Assembly: GCF_002776525.5 (NCBI RefSeq)
Contig: NC_045452.1
Coordinates: forward strand, 26,635,737 to 26,699,736
DNA: 64,000 nucleotides
Reading direction: 5' to 3'
Origin: Piliocolobus tephrosceles
Taxonomy: Eukaryota; Chordata; Mammalia; Primates; Cercopithecidae
Positions 33,490 through 44,860 of this stretch are shown in pieces. The translations under genes and the position numbers were made by a program. The notes beneath the pieces are model-generated. The model was not told where the DNA came from. It worked only from the letters and a program-made list of their open reading frames with translations, and did no database searches. Numbering within the stretch: position 1 is the stretch's first letter; each line of letters starts with the position of its first letter.

Positions 33490-33765
33490 AATGATGATGG
33501 CTGTGAACATTTACTGCATAGCAATCACATGCCAGGTACCATGCTGGGCAATTGACTGCATTATCTCACTAAGTCCTTCTGTGCTGTCTGTGAGGAAGGT
33601 GCCATTGTTGTCTATATTTTATAAGCTAAGAAATGGAGATACAGGGTTGAGACAGGTGCCAGAGGCTCTCCAGGTAGTCTGGCTACAGGATGCTCCCTCA
33701 TTCTGCTCTAGGGACTTAAATTCATGCCTTTCTAACTCCAAGTCTTATGCCTTTCCTTCCACGCC
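33490..33765 (+). mobile_element. MIR, near full length
   Basis: CATGCCAGGTACCATGCTGG, TGCATTATCTCACTAAGTCC, GAGGAAGGTGCCATTGTTG and AGCTAAGAAATGGAGATACA follow the MIR consensus order. Confidence 0.75.
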
Positions 33766-34103
33766 AGGCTGGTTTTCAACAGCCACGGGGTTTAAGTTAA
33801 GGATGGACAATGTTAATAGAGATGGATTTTAGTCTTGGCGAGAGGAAGAACGTTTTAGCAGTCATTCCCAAGCCAAGATGAAGTGAACTTCCTGAGAAGG
33901 TGGTGAGTGTCCTGTGACTGCCGATGTCTGGGCCTAGGCTGACGCAGCTGCAGTGATAGGATGTTATAGTTTGAATAGAATTTATCCAACCAACAACATC
34001 AACCAAAAAATGCCTTTATAATGTGGTGTCTTTACGGTAGCAGGGACTGTATGATATTTGACTGTTTTCTTGTTTATTGGTATTTCTTTGGGGGATTTTA
34101 TTT
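33766..34103. other. Single-copy DNA
   Basis: No exon or repeat recognised. Confidence 0.4.
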
Positions 34104-34401
34104 TATTTTTATTTTTTTGAGATGGAGTCTTGCTCTGTCGCCCAGGCTGGAATGTAGTGGTGTGATCTCGACTCACTGCAAACTCCACCTCCCGGGTTCA
34201 CGCCATTGTCCTGTCTCAGCCTCCCGAGTAGCTGGGACTACAGGTGCCTGCCACCATGCCCGGCTAATTTTTTCTATGTTTTAGTAGAGACGGGGTTTCA
34301 CCATGTTAGCCAGGATGGTCTCGATCTCCTGACCTCGTGATCCACCCGTCTCGGCCTCCCAAAGTGCTGGGATTACAGGCGTGAGCCAACATGCCCAGCC
34401 T
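34104..34401 (-). mobile_element. AluY
   Basis: GAGATGGAGTCTTGCTCTGT to GAGCCAACATGCCCAGCC. Confidence 0.93.
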
Positions 34402-34711
34402 TTATTATTTATTTATTTATTTATTTTTGAGATGGAGTTTTTGCTCTTGTTGCCCAGGCTAGAGTGCAATGGCATGGTCTCAGCTCACTGCAACCTCTGC
34501 CTCCCGGATTCAAGTGATTCTCCTGCCTCAGCCTCCCAAGTAGCTGGGATTATAGGCATGTGCCACCACTCCTGGCTAATTTTTGTGTTTTTAGTAGAGA
34601 TAGGGTTTTACCATGTTGGCCAGGCTGGTCTTGAACTCCTGACCTCAGGTGCTCCATCCACCTTGGCCTCCCAAAGTGTTGGAATTACAGGCGTGAGCCA
34701 CTGTGCCCGGC
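34402..34711 (-). mobile_element. Alu with (TTTA)n leader
   Basis: TTTATTATTTATTTATTTAT leader, GAGATGGAGTTTTTGCTCTT to GAGCCACTGTGCCCGGCC. Confidence 0.93.
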
Positions 34712-35018
34712 CTCTTTTTGGGGAGTTGAGGGGCGGATGGAGTCTTGCTCTGTTGCCCAGGCTGGAGTGCAGTGGAGCAATCGTGGCTCACTGCAACCTC
34801 TGCTTCCTGGGTTCAAGCGATTCTCCTACCTCAGCCTCCCGAGTAGCTGGGACTACAGGCACTCACCACCACGCCTGGCTAATGTTTTGTATTTTTAGTA
34901 GAGACAGGATTTTGCCATTTTGGCCAGGCTGGTCTCGAACTCCTGACTTCAGTTGATCCACCTGCCTCGGCCTCCCAAAGTGCTGGGATTATAGGCCCGA
35001 GCCATGGTGTGCAGCCTT
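34712..35018 (-). mobile_element. Alu
   Basis: GATGGAGTCTTGCTCTGTTG to GAGCCATGGTGTGCAGCC. Third of four tandem minus-strand Alus. Confidence 0.92.
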
Positions 35019-35022
35019 GGGG

Positions 35023-35026
<4 letters not shown>

Positions 35027-35056
<30 letters not shown>

Positions 35057-35336
35057 AGACGGAGTCTCACTCTGCCACCCAGGCTGGAGTGCAGTGGCCG
35101 GATCTCAGCTCACTGCAAGCTCCAACTCCCGGGTTCACGCCATTCTCCTGCCTCAGCCTCCCGAGTAGCTGGGACTACAGGCGCCCGCCATGTCGCCCGG
35201 CTAGTTTTTTGTATTTTTAGTAGAGACGGGGTTTCGCCATGTTAGCCAGGATGGTCTCGATCTCCTGACCTCGTGATCCACCCGTCTCGGCCTCCCAAAG
35301 TGCTGGGATTACAGGCTTGAGCCACCGCGCCCGGCC
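35027..35336 (-). mobile_element. AluYR-type, full length
   Basis: T leader over 28, GTGGCCGGATCTCAGCTCAC, CTTGAGCCACCGCGCCCGGC. Flanks GGGAATTTTTT and GGGAATATTTTTT approximate the target duplication. Confidence 0.93.
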
Positions 35337-35670
35337 CGGGAATATTTTTTAATAGAAATTCCAAGAGGCAGAGGTTTCCTGGGCAGCACAACACATGAAC
35401 TGAAGGGAGAATGAGTGCTCTGAATTTTTCTTACTCAGCACCAGCGTTTTATGTACCATACGAGCTGGCCTGGGCCCATGGGTCAGCAGAGGTGGTGAGA
35501 GTCCGGCTGCCTGGATATCAGCCTCTGCTGGACTTGGCTGCTTTTCCCCTCATGGCCTCCTGGGTGGTAGCTGGGCCACTGCCCACAGCTTGGCCATCTG
35601 CAGGCAGCCTTTCCCTGACCTGTGGACACCTCCAGTAGGGCTATCACAACCCTGAGGGGACATAACTTTC
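35337..35670. other. Single-copy DNA
   Basis: No repeat. The 75-residue frame at 35411 has no recognised domain and no exon signals that I could confirm. Confidence 0.4.
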
Positions 35671-35957
35671 TTTTTTTTTCTTGAGACAGAGTTTCGCTCT
35701 TGTCGCCTAGACTGGAATGCGATGGTGCGACCACAACCTCCGCCTCCCGAGTTCAAGCGATTCTCCTGCCTCGACCTCCCAAGTAGCTGAGATTACAGGC
35801 ATGTGCCACCACGCCCGGCTAATTTTTTTGTATTATTAGTAGAGATGGGGTTTCATCATGTTGGCCAGGCTGGTCTCAAACTCCTGACCTCAGGCGATCC
35901 ACCCACATCGGCCTCCCAAAGTGCTGGGATTACAGGCATGAGCCACCGTGCCCGGCC
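35671..35957 (-). mobile_element. Alu
   Basis: GAGACAGAGTTTCGCTCTTG to GAGCCACCGTGCCCGGCC. Flank CATAACT on both sides. Confidence 0.92.
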
Positions 35958-36348
35958 CATAACTCTTTAATGGAAATTTTTAGTACCTGAATTCTATTTT
36001 TTAGCACACATCACATCTCATTTTTCATCAGTTTATCTATATTATGTAGCTCCTTAGCATTTTGGAAAAATTAGCTTCCTTGCACTCCTTCAGTCACCTA
36101 GATTGGCCCACATTTCCAAATTGGCTTGATGTTTCAACTCGAGTAGCCTTCCTGGTTCTGGTCGCTCATGGAGTGAGTCCTCCGCTCCCAGGTGAGTAAG
36201 TCAGAAACGAGTGGGTCACTTCCAGATTTCAGGTGCCAGCTACCAAGTTGTAGTCTGAAATTGCAAGGCATTTCCCATCCCCTGAAGATGTCACAAGTAC
36301 AAGCTGCTTCCAGAGGCTTCTGTAACCCTCATTAATATGTAGGCATCC
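35958..36348. other. Single-copy DNA
   Basis: Nothing recognised. Confidence 0.4.
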
Positions 36349-36652
36349 GGCCAGGCACAGTGGCTCACACCTGTAATCTCAGCAATTTTGGAGGCCAAGG
36401 CGGGTGGATCACCTGAGGTCAGGAGTTCGAGACCAACCTGACCAAAATGGTGAAACCCAGTCTCTAGTAAAAATAGAAAAAATTAGCCAAGCATGGTGGC
36501 AGGTGCGTGTAATCCCAACTACTCAGGAGGCTGAGGCAGGAGAATCCCTTGAACCTGGGAGGCAGAGGTTGCAGTGAGCTGAGGTTGCGCCCTTGTACTC
36601 TAGCCTGGACAAAAAGAGTGAAACTCCGTCTCAAAAACAAACAAACAAACAA
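36349..36652 (+). mobile_element. Alu, full length
   Basis: GGCCAGGCACAGTGGCTCAC to (CAAA)n. Target duplication ATGTAGGCATCC upstream, ATGCAGGCATCC downstream. Confidence 0.93.
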
Positions 36653-37495
36653 AATGCAGGCATCCTTGTACTTGTTAAAATTATTCCTGTCTCTCCACTG
36701 TGGTGAGGCCTGTGGTAAGCAGCATCTCCTGAAGTGCCACCTGCCTTGTTTCAGAGTCATAAAACCTTGTCTCCTTAATAGGCTCCTGTAGTTCAGAATT
36801 TTCGTTAATGTAAATGGGTCCTCCCCGTATCGCCCTTTATTCTGAGTTACTGAGGCCTCACTTGCTGATTCTCAGCACCGGGCACTCTGGGGGGAGGACT
36901 TGGTGATTAACTGAAGGGCTTGCTTCAGCGGGCAGTGTCAGAGCAGAATTAATGTCGCTGCACGCTGTAGGTGTACCCCGCCATCTACAGTGGCGGGGGT
37001 AGGGGTGCGTGGAAGAGGTGTTTGCTGTTGCTTGTAACTCACCCCTCCTCCCGCTGGGAGCCTCTCCCTGTATCCCCCCTGCCTCAAGGCCCGCTGTGCC
37101 CTGCCCCCTCTGTCCATCACCCTCACCATCCGTGCAGCTCTGGACATGTCCTATGCACCTGCTCCTCCTGCAGTGCTGCTCCTGTTGTTTCTAGGAAGGG
37201 CTTTTTGCCCTCAGGCTCCTGAGCTTTTGTAGGTTCTAGAAGCCTCTGCTGTTCTCAGGCACTCCTCTGCTCAAGAACCTGCTGTGTCTCCCTAGCTCGT
37301 GTCCCTCAAGTCTGAATTCTTCCACTCCTGTAACACTCTGCTGTTCTTCAACAGGCATCCTCTACCGCCTCCCGCTGGGCACAGTTGGAGCAGCCTCTGT
37401 CATGGTACGTGCCTGTCTCACGCTAGGGACCGGGGCTGGGCTCAGACCCTGGCAGCTGACTCCCCATGTGGTGCTTAAACGTTTCTCCCAACAGT
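36653..37495. other. Single-copy DNA
   Basis: No exon or repeat recognised. Confidence 0.4.
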
Positions 37496-37784
37496 TTTTT
37501 TTTTTTTTTTTTTTTTTTTTTGAGGCAGAGTCTTGCTCTGTGGCCCAGGCTGGAGTGCAGTGGCCAGATCTCAGCTCACTGCAAGCTCCGCCTCCCGGGT
37601 TGACGCCATTCTCCTGCCTCAGCCTCCCAAGTAGCTGGGGCTACAGGCGCCCACCACCACGCCCGATTAGTTTTATTTTTTGTATTTTTTAGTAGAGACG
37701 GGGTTTCACCGTGTTAGCCAGGATGGTCTTGATCTCCTGACCTCGTGATCCGCCCGTCTCGGCCTCCCAAAGTGCTGGGATTCC
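37496..37784 (-). mobile_element. AluYR-type, missing last 25 bases
   Basis: T25 leader, GTGGCCAGATCTCAGCTCAC. Stops at GTGCTGGGATTCCC instead of running to the CCCGGCC end. Confidence 0.9.
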
Positions 37785-38143
37785 CAAAGGTTTTTTAATG
37801 AAATCCCTGAGTTCTGCTTGGAGAAAGTCCTGGCAAATCATTCCCAGCCATAAAATCTCATGATCAGAATGTAGTAGCGCTTTTCCCACCTGCCAGGTAG
37901 GTTCATGTCCTTAAAAGGCTGCTTTAAACACTTTTGGCAGAAATTCAAAGACTTTCACCCCTGAGCAGGGCCACTCTGTTGGGCCCAAGGTCTCCTCCTT
38001 ACTGCTCGTTACCCATTTAACAGCTGCTATCAGACACCCCGTGTGCGTTCCTTCTGCAGCTTCTTTTTTTCCCCCCTTCTGAATTCTTAACTTGTATTTG
38101 AGTCCACCCAGTGGTGATTGTTTTGCTTTATTTAGTTATTAAT
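37785..38143. other. Single-copy DNA
   Basis: Nothing recognised. Confidence 0.4.
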
Positions 38144-38436
38144 TTTGAAACAGAGTTTTGCTCGTGTCACCCAGGCTGGAGTGTAATGGCGCGATCTTGG
38201 CTCACTACAACCTCTGCCTCCCAGGTTCAAGCGATTCTCCTGCCCGACCTTCCCGAGTAGCTGGGATCATAGGTGCCCGCCACCATGCCCAGCTAATTTT
38301 TGTATTTTTAGTAGAGACGGGGTTTCACCATGTTGGCCAGGCTGGTCTCAAACTCCTGACCTCAGGTGATCCACCTGCCTCAGCCTCCCAAAGTGCTGGG
38401 ATTACAGGCGTGAGCTGCTGCACCTGACCTATTTTA
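38144..38436 (-). mobile_element. Alu
   Basis: TTTTGAAACAGAGTTTTGCT to GAGCTGCTGCACCTGACC. The (TTTA)n after it may be the L1 tail. Confidence 0.9.
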
Positions 38437-39135
38437 TTTATTTATTTATTTGTATTTCCATAGGTTATTGGGAACAGGTGGTGTGGCTACAGGAGTAGGT
38501 TCTTCGGTACTGATTTGTGAGATTTGGTGCACCCATCAGTTGAGCAGTATACACTGCACCCAGTGTGTAGTCTTTTACCCCTCACCCCCTTCCTACCCTT
38601 TCCCCCAACTCCCCAAAATCCATTGTGTTTTTCTTATGCCTTTGCATCCTCATAACTTAGCTCCCACTTATGAGAACATAACGATGTTTGGTTTTCCATT
38701 CCTGAGTTACTTCACTTAGAATAATAGTCTCCAGTCTCATCCAAGTTGCTATGAACACCGTTAATTCATTCCTTTTTATGGCTGAGTAGTAGTCCATCGT
38801 ATGTATATGTCACAATTTCTTTATTCTCTCGTTGACTGATGGGCATTTGGGCTGGTTCCACATTTTTGCGTTTGCGAATTGTGCAGCCATAAACATGCCT
38901 GTGCAAGGATCTTTTTTGTATAATGACTTATTTTCCTCTGGGTAGATACCCAGTAGTGGGATTGCTGGATCAAATGGTAGTTCTACTTTTAGTTCTTTAA
39001 GGAGTCTCCACACTGTTTTCCATAGTGGTTGTGCTAGTTCACACTCCCACCAGCAGTGTAGAAGTGTTCGCTGTTCACCACAGCCACGCCAACATCTATT
39101 ATTTTATGATTTTTTGATTATGGCCATTCTTTCTT
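38437..39135 (-). mobile_element. L1 3' end (3' UTR and ORF2 C-terminus)
   Basis: Antisense L1: (TTTA)n tail, CAGTATACACTGCACCCAGT, CTTAGCTCCCACTTATGAGA, GGCTGAGTAGTAGTCCATCG, TCAAATGGTAGTTCTACTTT. Minus-strand residues LLKELKVELPFDPAIPLLG (38940-39013) are the ORF2 C-terminus. 5' truncated. Confidence 0.92.
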
Positions 39136-39510
39136 CTGTAACTTCTTCAGATGGTCAGGCTAAAATCAATTTTCTGTGCCCTGGGGATGATAGCAAAGCA
39201 GCAGAGATAACGGCCTCACCCTTGATTCATTTCTGCCCTCAATTCTAATGGTCAGCCCTCCTCTCTCTCTAACCCCATGTTAAAAGGTAACTTCGAGGAA
39301 ATGGAAAATCAGAACTCTCACACAGATAATAAAACCAACATGTTAATGATTTTCATTCACCCATAATGAGTGAACCAGGCAGCGGCTACCATCAGTTCAA
39401 AAGACGGTCCACAAAACACACCACAAATAGATCAGGAATATTGGAATATCTACGTAATGAAAGGCGGAAAGTAGAATTGCACACTGACTGACTTTTTGGT
39501 CTCTGACTTT
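39136..39510. other. Single-copy DNA
   Basis: Nothing recognised. Confidence 0.35.
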
Positions 39511-39808
39511 TTTGTTTTTTTTTCTTTTACGACAGAGTCACTCTGTCGCCCAGACTAGAGTGCAGTGGCGTGATCTCGGCTCACTGCAACCTCCGCCTCT
39601 CAGGTTCAAGTGATTCTCCTGCCTCAGCCTCCCTAGTAGCTGGGATTACAGGTGCCTGCCATCCATGCCTGGCTAGTTTTTGTATTTTTATTAGAGATGA
39701 GGTTTCCATGTTGGCCAGGCTAGTCTCGAACTCCTGACCTCAGGTGATTCACCTGCCTCAGTCTCCCAAAGTGCTGGAATGAGAGGCATGAGCCACTGCA
39801 CCTGGCCG
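39511..39808 (-). mobile_element. Alu
   Basis: ACGACAGAGTCACTCTGTCG to GAGCCACTGCACCTGGCC. Flanks GTCTCTGACTTTTTT and GTGTCTGACTTTTTT form the target duplication. Confidence 0.92.
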
Positions 39809-39968
39809 GTGTCTGACTTTTTTTCAACATATTGCAAGACTACTCACGTTGGTATGCGTGTCTGTAGTGGCCTGTTCACATGGCACATAACATCCCACTG
39901 TAGGACATCTGCCATTTACATCTCCTTTGCCTGCTGTGGAGATTTACATGGGCGGTTTCCAGTTTGGG

Positions 39969-39969
<1 letters not shown>

Positions 39970-39999
<30 letters not shown>

Positions 40000-40286
40000 G
40001 AGATGGATTCTTGCTCTGTCACCCAGACTGGAGTGCAGTGGGGTGATCTCGGCTCACTGCAACCTCTGCCTACTGGGTTCAAGCAATTCTTCTGCCTCGG
40101 TCTCCCAAGTAGCTGGGATTACAGGTGTGAGCCATGAGCCACCATGCCTGGCTAATTTTTGTATTTTTAGTAGTGACGGGGTTTCACCAGCTTGGGCAGG
40201 CTGGTCTCGAACTCCTGGCCTTGTGATCCACCCACCTCTGCCTCCCAAAGTGCTGGGATTACAGGCGTGAGCCACTGCACCTGGCC
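39970..40286 (-). mobile_element. Alu with small internal duplication
   Basis: T30 leader, GAGATGGATTCTTGCTCTGT. GAGCCATGAGCCACCATG shows a local GAGCCA duplication. Ends GCACCTGGCC. Confidence 0.92.
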
Positions 40287-40327
40287 GTGGAGCTTTTAAT
40301 AGTGCTGCTCAGAGCACATGTCTTTTG

Positions 40328-40636
40328 TTGGTGGTGGTTTTGGTTTTTTTATTTTTATTGAGACAGAGTTTTACTCTGTCACCCAGGCTGGAGTGCAATG
40401 GCGTGATCACTGCAGCCTCCATTTCCCAGGCTCAGGCAATCCTCCCACCTCAGCCTCCCAAGTAGCTGGGATTACAGGTGCATGCCACCACACCCGGCTA
40501 ATTTTTGTATTTTTTTGTAGAGACGGGCTTTCACCACGTTGCCCAGGCTGGTCTCGAACTCCTGGACTCAAGCAATCCTCCTGCCTCAGCCTCCCAAAAG
40601 GCTGGGATTACAGGCATGAGCCACCACGCCTGGCCT
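40328..40636 (-). mobile_element. Alu, full length
   Basis: GAGACAGAGTTTTACTCTGT to GAGCCACCACGCCTGGCC. The 15-bp target duplication AGCACATGTCTTTTG is perfect at 40313-40327 and 40637-40651. Confidence 0.95.
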
Positions 40637-40876
40637 AGCACATGTCTTTTGGTACACAGATGTATATTTTCTGCAGGGCATATGCACAAAAGTAGTGGAA
40701 TTACTGAGTCTTAGGTATACAGATGTTTAAAAATTTTTTAAATTAGATTCCAGCATGAAAACATTGGCGGCCGTCTTACACTCGGACTTCTGAAATGTGT
40801 TAGGTCCACACACTGTGGACCGGGTCTGAGCCAGACGAGGTCTCTGAGAATCAGAAATGGGTACTTTTTCTTCATC

Positions 40877-40878
<2 letters not shown>

Positions 40879-40921
<43 letters not shown>

Positions 40922-41207
40922 TTTTTTGAGGCAGAGTCTTGTTCTGTTGCCCAGGCTGGAGTGCAGTGGCACAATCTTGGCTCACTGCAGTCTCTGCCTC
41001 ATGGGATCAAGTATTTCTCCTGCTTCAACCTCCCGAGTAGTTTGGATTACAGGCACACAACACCATGCCCAGCTAATTTTTGTATTTTTAGTAGAGACGG
41101 GTTTCAACTTGTTGGCCAGGCTGGTCTCGAACTCCTGACCTCAGGTGATCTGCCTGCCTCGGCCTCCAAAGTGCTGGGATTACAGGCGTGAGCCACTGCG
41201 CTCGGCC
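40879..41207 (-). mobile_element. Alu with long (TTTA)n leader
   Basis: (TTTA)10-11 at 40879-40918, then TTTTGAGGCAGAGTCTTGTT to GAGCCACTGCGCTCGGCC. TTTTTCTTCAT on both sides is the target duplication. Confidence 0.93.
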
Positions 41208-41547
41208 TTTTTCTTCATTTTAGACAAAACAGCAGGGGGTTCCTTGAAGGGCATTTCCTCAAACCCTGTGGGCTTGTGTGAAACATGCCTCTGGGTTCGG
41301 TGTGCTTCTCCCTCATGGTGTCAGAGAGGGAGGGGCCCCCAGGCTGGGACCCCGAGAGGTGACAGCAGGTGTCCTTTCTGCCAGGTGAGCATGTCCAGGC
41401 TGGACTTTGAGGAGCTGGCCAGCATAGCTAACATATGTTTTCCCTCCAGCCTTGTCCTGGGAGAAGATCATTGGTATACATTTAGTTTTTGAGTAGATAA
41501 TATATTCATGTGGCTCAAAAAAATCTAACTCTATAAAAATACAGTCA
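41208..41547. other. Single-copy DNA
   Basis: No exon recognised. Confidence 0.4.
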
Positions 41548-41717
41548 CTGGGCTGACACAGTGGTGCACAACTGTGGTCTCAACTACTTAGGAGGCTGAG
41601 GCAAGAGGATTGTTTGAGCCCAGGAGGAAGAGGCTGCAGTGAGCTGTGATCGCGCCACTACACTCCTGCCTGGACTACAGAGTGAGATCCTATCTCTTAA
41701 AAAACAAAATAAAAAAC
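41548..41717 (+). mobile_element. Alu right monomer
   Basis: GGCTGACACAGTGGTGCACA joined to right-monomer text GTGAGCTGTGATCGCGCCAC. Tail AAAACAAAATAAAAAAC. Confidence 0.8.
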
Positions 41718-41718
41718 A

Positions 41719-42031
41719 GGCCAGGTACGGTGGTTCACGCCTGTAATCCCAACACTTTGGGAGACCGAGGCGGGTGGATCACCGGCGGTCAGGAGTTCAA
41801 GACCAGCCTGGTCAACATGGTGAAACCGAGTCTCTATTAAGAACACAAAATATTAGCTGGACATGGGGGCAGGCACCTGTAGTCCCAGCTACTCAGGAGG
41901 CTGAGGCAGGAGAATTGCTTGAACTCAGGAGGTGGAGGTTGCAGTGCGCCGAGGTCGCACCACTGCACTCCAGCCTGGGCAACGGAGCAGGACTCCATCT
42001 CAAAATGAAATGAAATGAAATAAAATAAAAT
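41719..42031 (+). mobile_element. Alu with (GAAAT)n tail
   Basis: GGCCAGGTACGGTGGTTCAC to (GAAAT)n(AAAAT)n. Confidence 0.93.
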
Positions 42032-42854
42032 GTATTCAGTGAAAAGTCTTTCTTCCACCCCATCCTCAGGCCCTGCCCTCACCCCCACCACTGGCCAATG
42101 CCATTAGTTCATGTTTTATCTTTGTAGACTTCCTTTATGCAGATTTAAATAAAGCCCTGGGGATGGGGGTCACCCTCCTGGGTTGTGAGGCTTTAGTGAG
42201 ATAACACCCTTATTCACAGTAGAGCTACCCTGTAAGGTGCTAGGTTCTGTGTCCCATTTTACAGAAAAATAAACTGAGGCTGAAGAGCATGCCTGAGGAA
42301 ACCAGGCAACAAGGGCCAAGCCGGGAGGAGAGCCTCGCTTCCAGGTGTCCCCTGGGTTCCACAGACTCCCGTGCACGTGCGTCCAAGTGAGGGGCAGTGA
42401 CTGTCACTGTCACGTGTACTGCCAGCGGCTGCTGGGGAGATTTCACTTCTGGATTTGAAATAACCAGAGGCGATCTTAACCTACGGATGGCCCGCCACTC
42501 TGGAATTAATCATTTTCCTTTCTGCATCTAGCATCAGCATTTCACACCCAGAAGCGGGTAGTCTTGGCGGAGTTTTACATACACTGCTTGGTTTACTTCT
42601 AGTAACTCATGATTTTGCCTTCTGGTTTACTCTCCTTACTGCTTCAGGCATGCAGCGGTAGGAACGCATTCTTGCTTGGGTTGCTGTGGCAGCGTGACGG
42701 TAATGCAGATTCAGGAGATTGCAGTATGAGGTTCCAGTGTGGGCTGGGTTCAGATGGGGTCCCTCGACCTGCCTCATCCTGTTTCCTTACCGTTGTGCTT
42801 CCCGTGTACTGTAGCATTTTTTTCTTTTTAAAATTGTTTATTTTATTTCTTTTT
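42032..42854. other. Single-copy DNA with MIR at 42185-42310
   Basis: GTGTCCCATTTTACAGAAAA with AACTGAGGCTGAAGAGCATG is a plus-strand MIR. The rest is unassigned. Confidence 0.45.
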
Positions 42855-43152
42855 TTTTTTTTTTTTTTTTTTGAGACGGAGTCTTGCTCTGTTGCCCGGC
42901 TGGAGTGCAGTGGCCGGATCTCAGCTCACTGCAAGCTCCGCCTCCCGGGTTTACGCCATTCTCCTGCCTCAGCCTCCGAAGTAGCTGGGACTACAGGCGC
43001 CCGCCACCTCGCCCGGCTAGTTTTTTGTATTTTTAGTAGAGACAGGGTTTCACCGTGTTAGCCAGGATGGTCTCGATCTCCTGACCTCGTGATCCGCCCG
43101 TCTCGGCCTCCCAAAGTGCTGGGATTACAGGCTTGAGCCACCGCGCCCGGCC
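42855..43152 (-). mobile_element. AluYR-type, full length
   Basis: GAGACGGAGTCTTGCTCTGT, GTGGCCGGATCTCAGCTC, CTTGAGCCACCGCGCCCGGC. The 16-bp target duplication TATTTTATTTCTTTTT occurs at 42839-42854 and 43153-43168. Confidence 0.95.
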
Positions 43153-43174
43153 TATTTTATTTCTTTTTAAAATA

Positions 43175-43484
43175 TTTATTTGTTTGTTTGTTTGTTTGTT
43201 TGAGACAGAGTTTCACTCTTGTTGCCCAGGCTAGAGTGCAATGGCGCGATCTTGGCTCACCACAACCCCTGCCTCCCGGGTTCAAGCGATTCTCCTGCCT
43301 CAGCCTCCCAAGTGGCTGGGATTACAGGCATGTGCCACCATGCCTGGCTACTTTTGTATTTTTAGTAGAGATGGGGTTTCTCCATGTTGGTCAGGCTGGT
43401 CCTCAAACTCTCAACCTCAGGTGATCCACCCGCCTCGGCCTCCCAAAGTTCTGGGATTACAGGCATGAGCCACCGTGCCCAGTC
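43175..43484 (-). mobile_element. Alu with (TTTG)n leader
   Basis: (TTTG)n, GAGACAGAGTTTCACTCTTG to GAGCCACCGTGCCCAGTC. Confidence 0.92.
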
Positions 43485-43786
43485 TATTTGTTTATTTTTG
43501 AGATGCAGTTTCACTCTTGTTGCCCAAGCCGAAGTGCAATGGTGCGATCTCAGCTTACTGCAACCTCCGCCTCCCAGGTTCAAGTGATTCTCCTGCCTCC
43601 GCCTCCCGAGTAGCTGGGATTACAGGTGCGTGCCACCACACCTGGCTAATTTTTTGTATTTTTAGTAGAAACAGGGATTCCCTGACCAGTTAGCCAGGCT
43701 GGTCTCGAACTCCTGACCTCAGGTGATCTGCCCGCCTCAGCCTTCCAAAGTGCTGGGATTACAGGCGTGAGCCACCACACCTGGCC
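43485..43786 (-). mobile_element. Alu, tandem
   Basis: GAGATGCAGTTTCACTCTTG to GAGCCACCACACCTGGCC. Confidence 0.92.
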
Positions 43787-43951
43787 TATTTTATTTATTT
43801 TAATTTTATTTTTAGAGACAGGATCTTGCTGTGTTGCCCAGGCTGGAGTGGAGTGACGTGAAATTGGCTCACTGCAGCCCTGACCTCCTGGGCTCAGTTG
43901 ATCCTCCTGCCTCAGCCTCCTGAGTAGCTGGGATTACAGATATGCACCACC
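43787..43951 (-). mobile_element. Alu, truncated
   Basis: AGAGACAGGATCTTGCTGTG to GATTACAGATATGCACCACC. The second monomer is absent. Confidence 0.87.
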
Positions 43952-43967
43952 CTTTGTTTTCTAATTG

Positions 43968-44860
43968 CAGTGGAATTCACGTAACATTAAATTAACCTCT
44001 TTAGGGCCAGGCGCGGTGGCTCATGCCTGTAATCCTAGCACTTAGGGAGGCCGAGGCGGGCAGTTCACTTGAGGTCAGGAGTTCGAGACCATCCTGGCCA
44101 AGGTGGTGAAGCCCGTCTCTACTAAAAATACAAAAAAATTAGCTGGGCGTGGTGGCACGTGCCTGTATGCCTGTAGTCCCAGCTACTCGGGAGACTGAGA
44201 CAGGAGAATGGCTTGAACCTAAGAGGTGGAAGGTTGCGCAGTGAGCTGAGATCAGGCAACCACTGCACTCTAGCCTGGGGGACAGAGCAAGACTCCATTT
44301 CAAAATAGAAAAAATAACTAAAAATAAAAAATAAATTAACCACTTTAAAGTACACAATTCAGGGGTGTTGAGTCCACTCACAGTGCTGTGTACCCACCGC
44401 TGCTAGTTAGTTCCAGAACGTTTTCAACACCCCAGTGGGAAACTTCCATTAAGCAGACAGTCCTCTGCCCTCCCTCCCCCAATTCCTGGCATCCACCCAT
44501 CTGCTTTCTGTCTCCATTCATTTGCCTATTCGGGACACTTCATGTAAATGGAACCCTACTGTGTGTGCTTTTTAGTGCCTGCCTTCTTTCGCTGAACAGA
44601 GTGGTTTCGAGTTCCTCCGTGTTGGGTCATAGGCCAGAACTTCATCCTGTAATAGCTCGGTAATATTCCACCATATGGCTGGACTGCACGTGGCTCATCC
44701 ATCCGTCCACTGGTGGACATTTGGGCCGTTGCCACCCTTTGGCTGTTGTGAGCGGTGCTGCTCTCAGCATGTGTGTGCCTGTATTTGCTCAGTCCCTGTC
44801 TCCAGCTTTCCTGGGCTTCTCCCTGGGAGTGGAACTGCTGGGTCCTAGATTTGGTTTTCT
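43968..44860 (-). mobile_element. L1M-like 3' end, split by an Alu
   Basis: GCAGTGGAATTCACGTAACA before, and CCACTTTAAAGTACACAATT, CAGAACGTTTTCAACACCCC, GGAAACTTCCATTAAGCAGA, GTAATATTCCACCATATGGC after the Alu at 44005-44333, fit antisense old L1. Confidence 0.75.
44005..44333 (+). mobile_element. Alu, full length
   Basis: GGCCAGGCGCGGTGGCTCAT to AAAATAACTAAAAATAAAAA. Target duplication AAATTAACCTCTTTA upstream, AAATTAACCACTTTA downstream. Confidence 0.93.

Noticed and set aside
35411..35638. 75-codon frame in unique DNA between Alus
   Set aside because: No domain, no clear splice sites or polyadenylation signal; chance frame.
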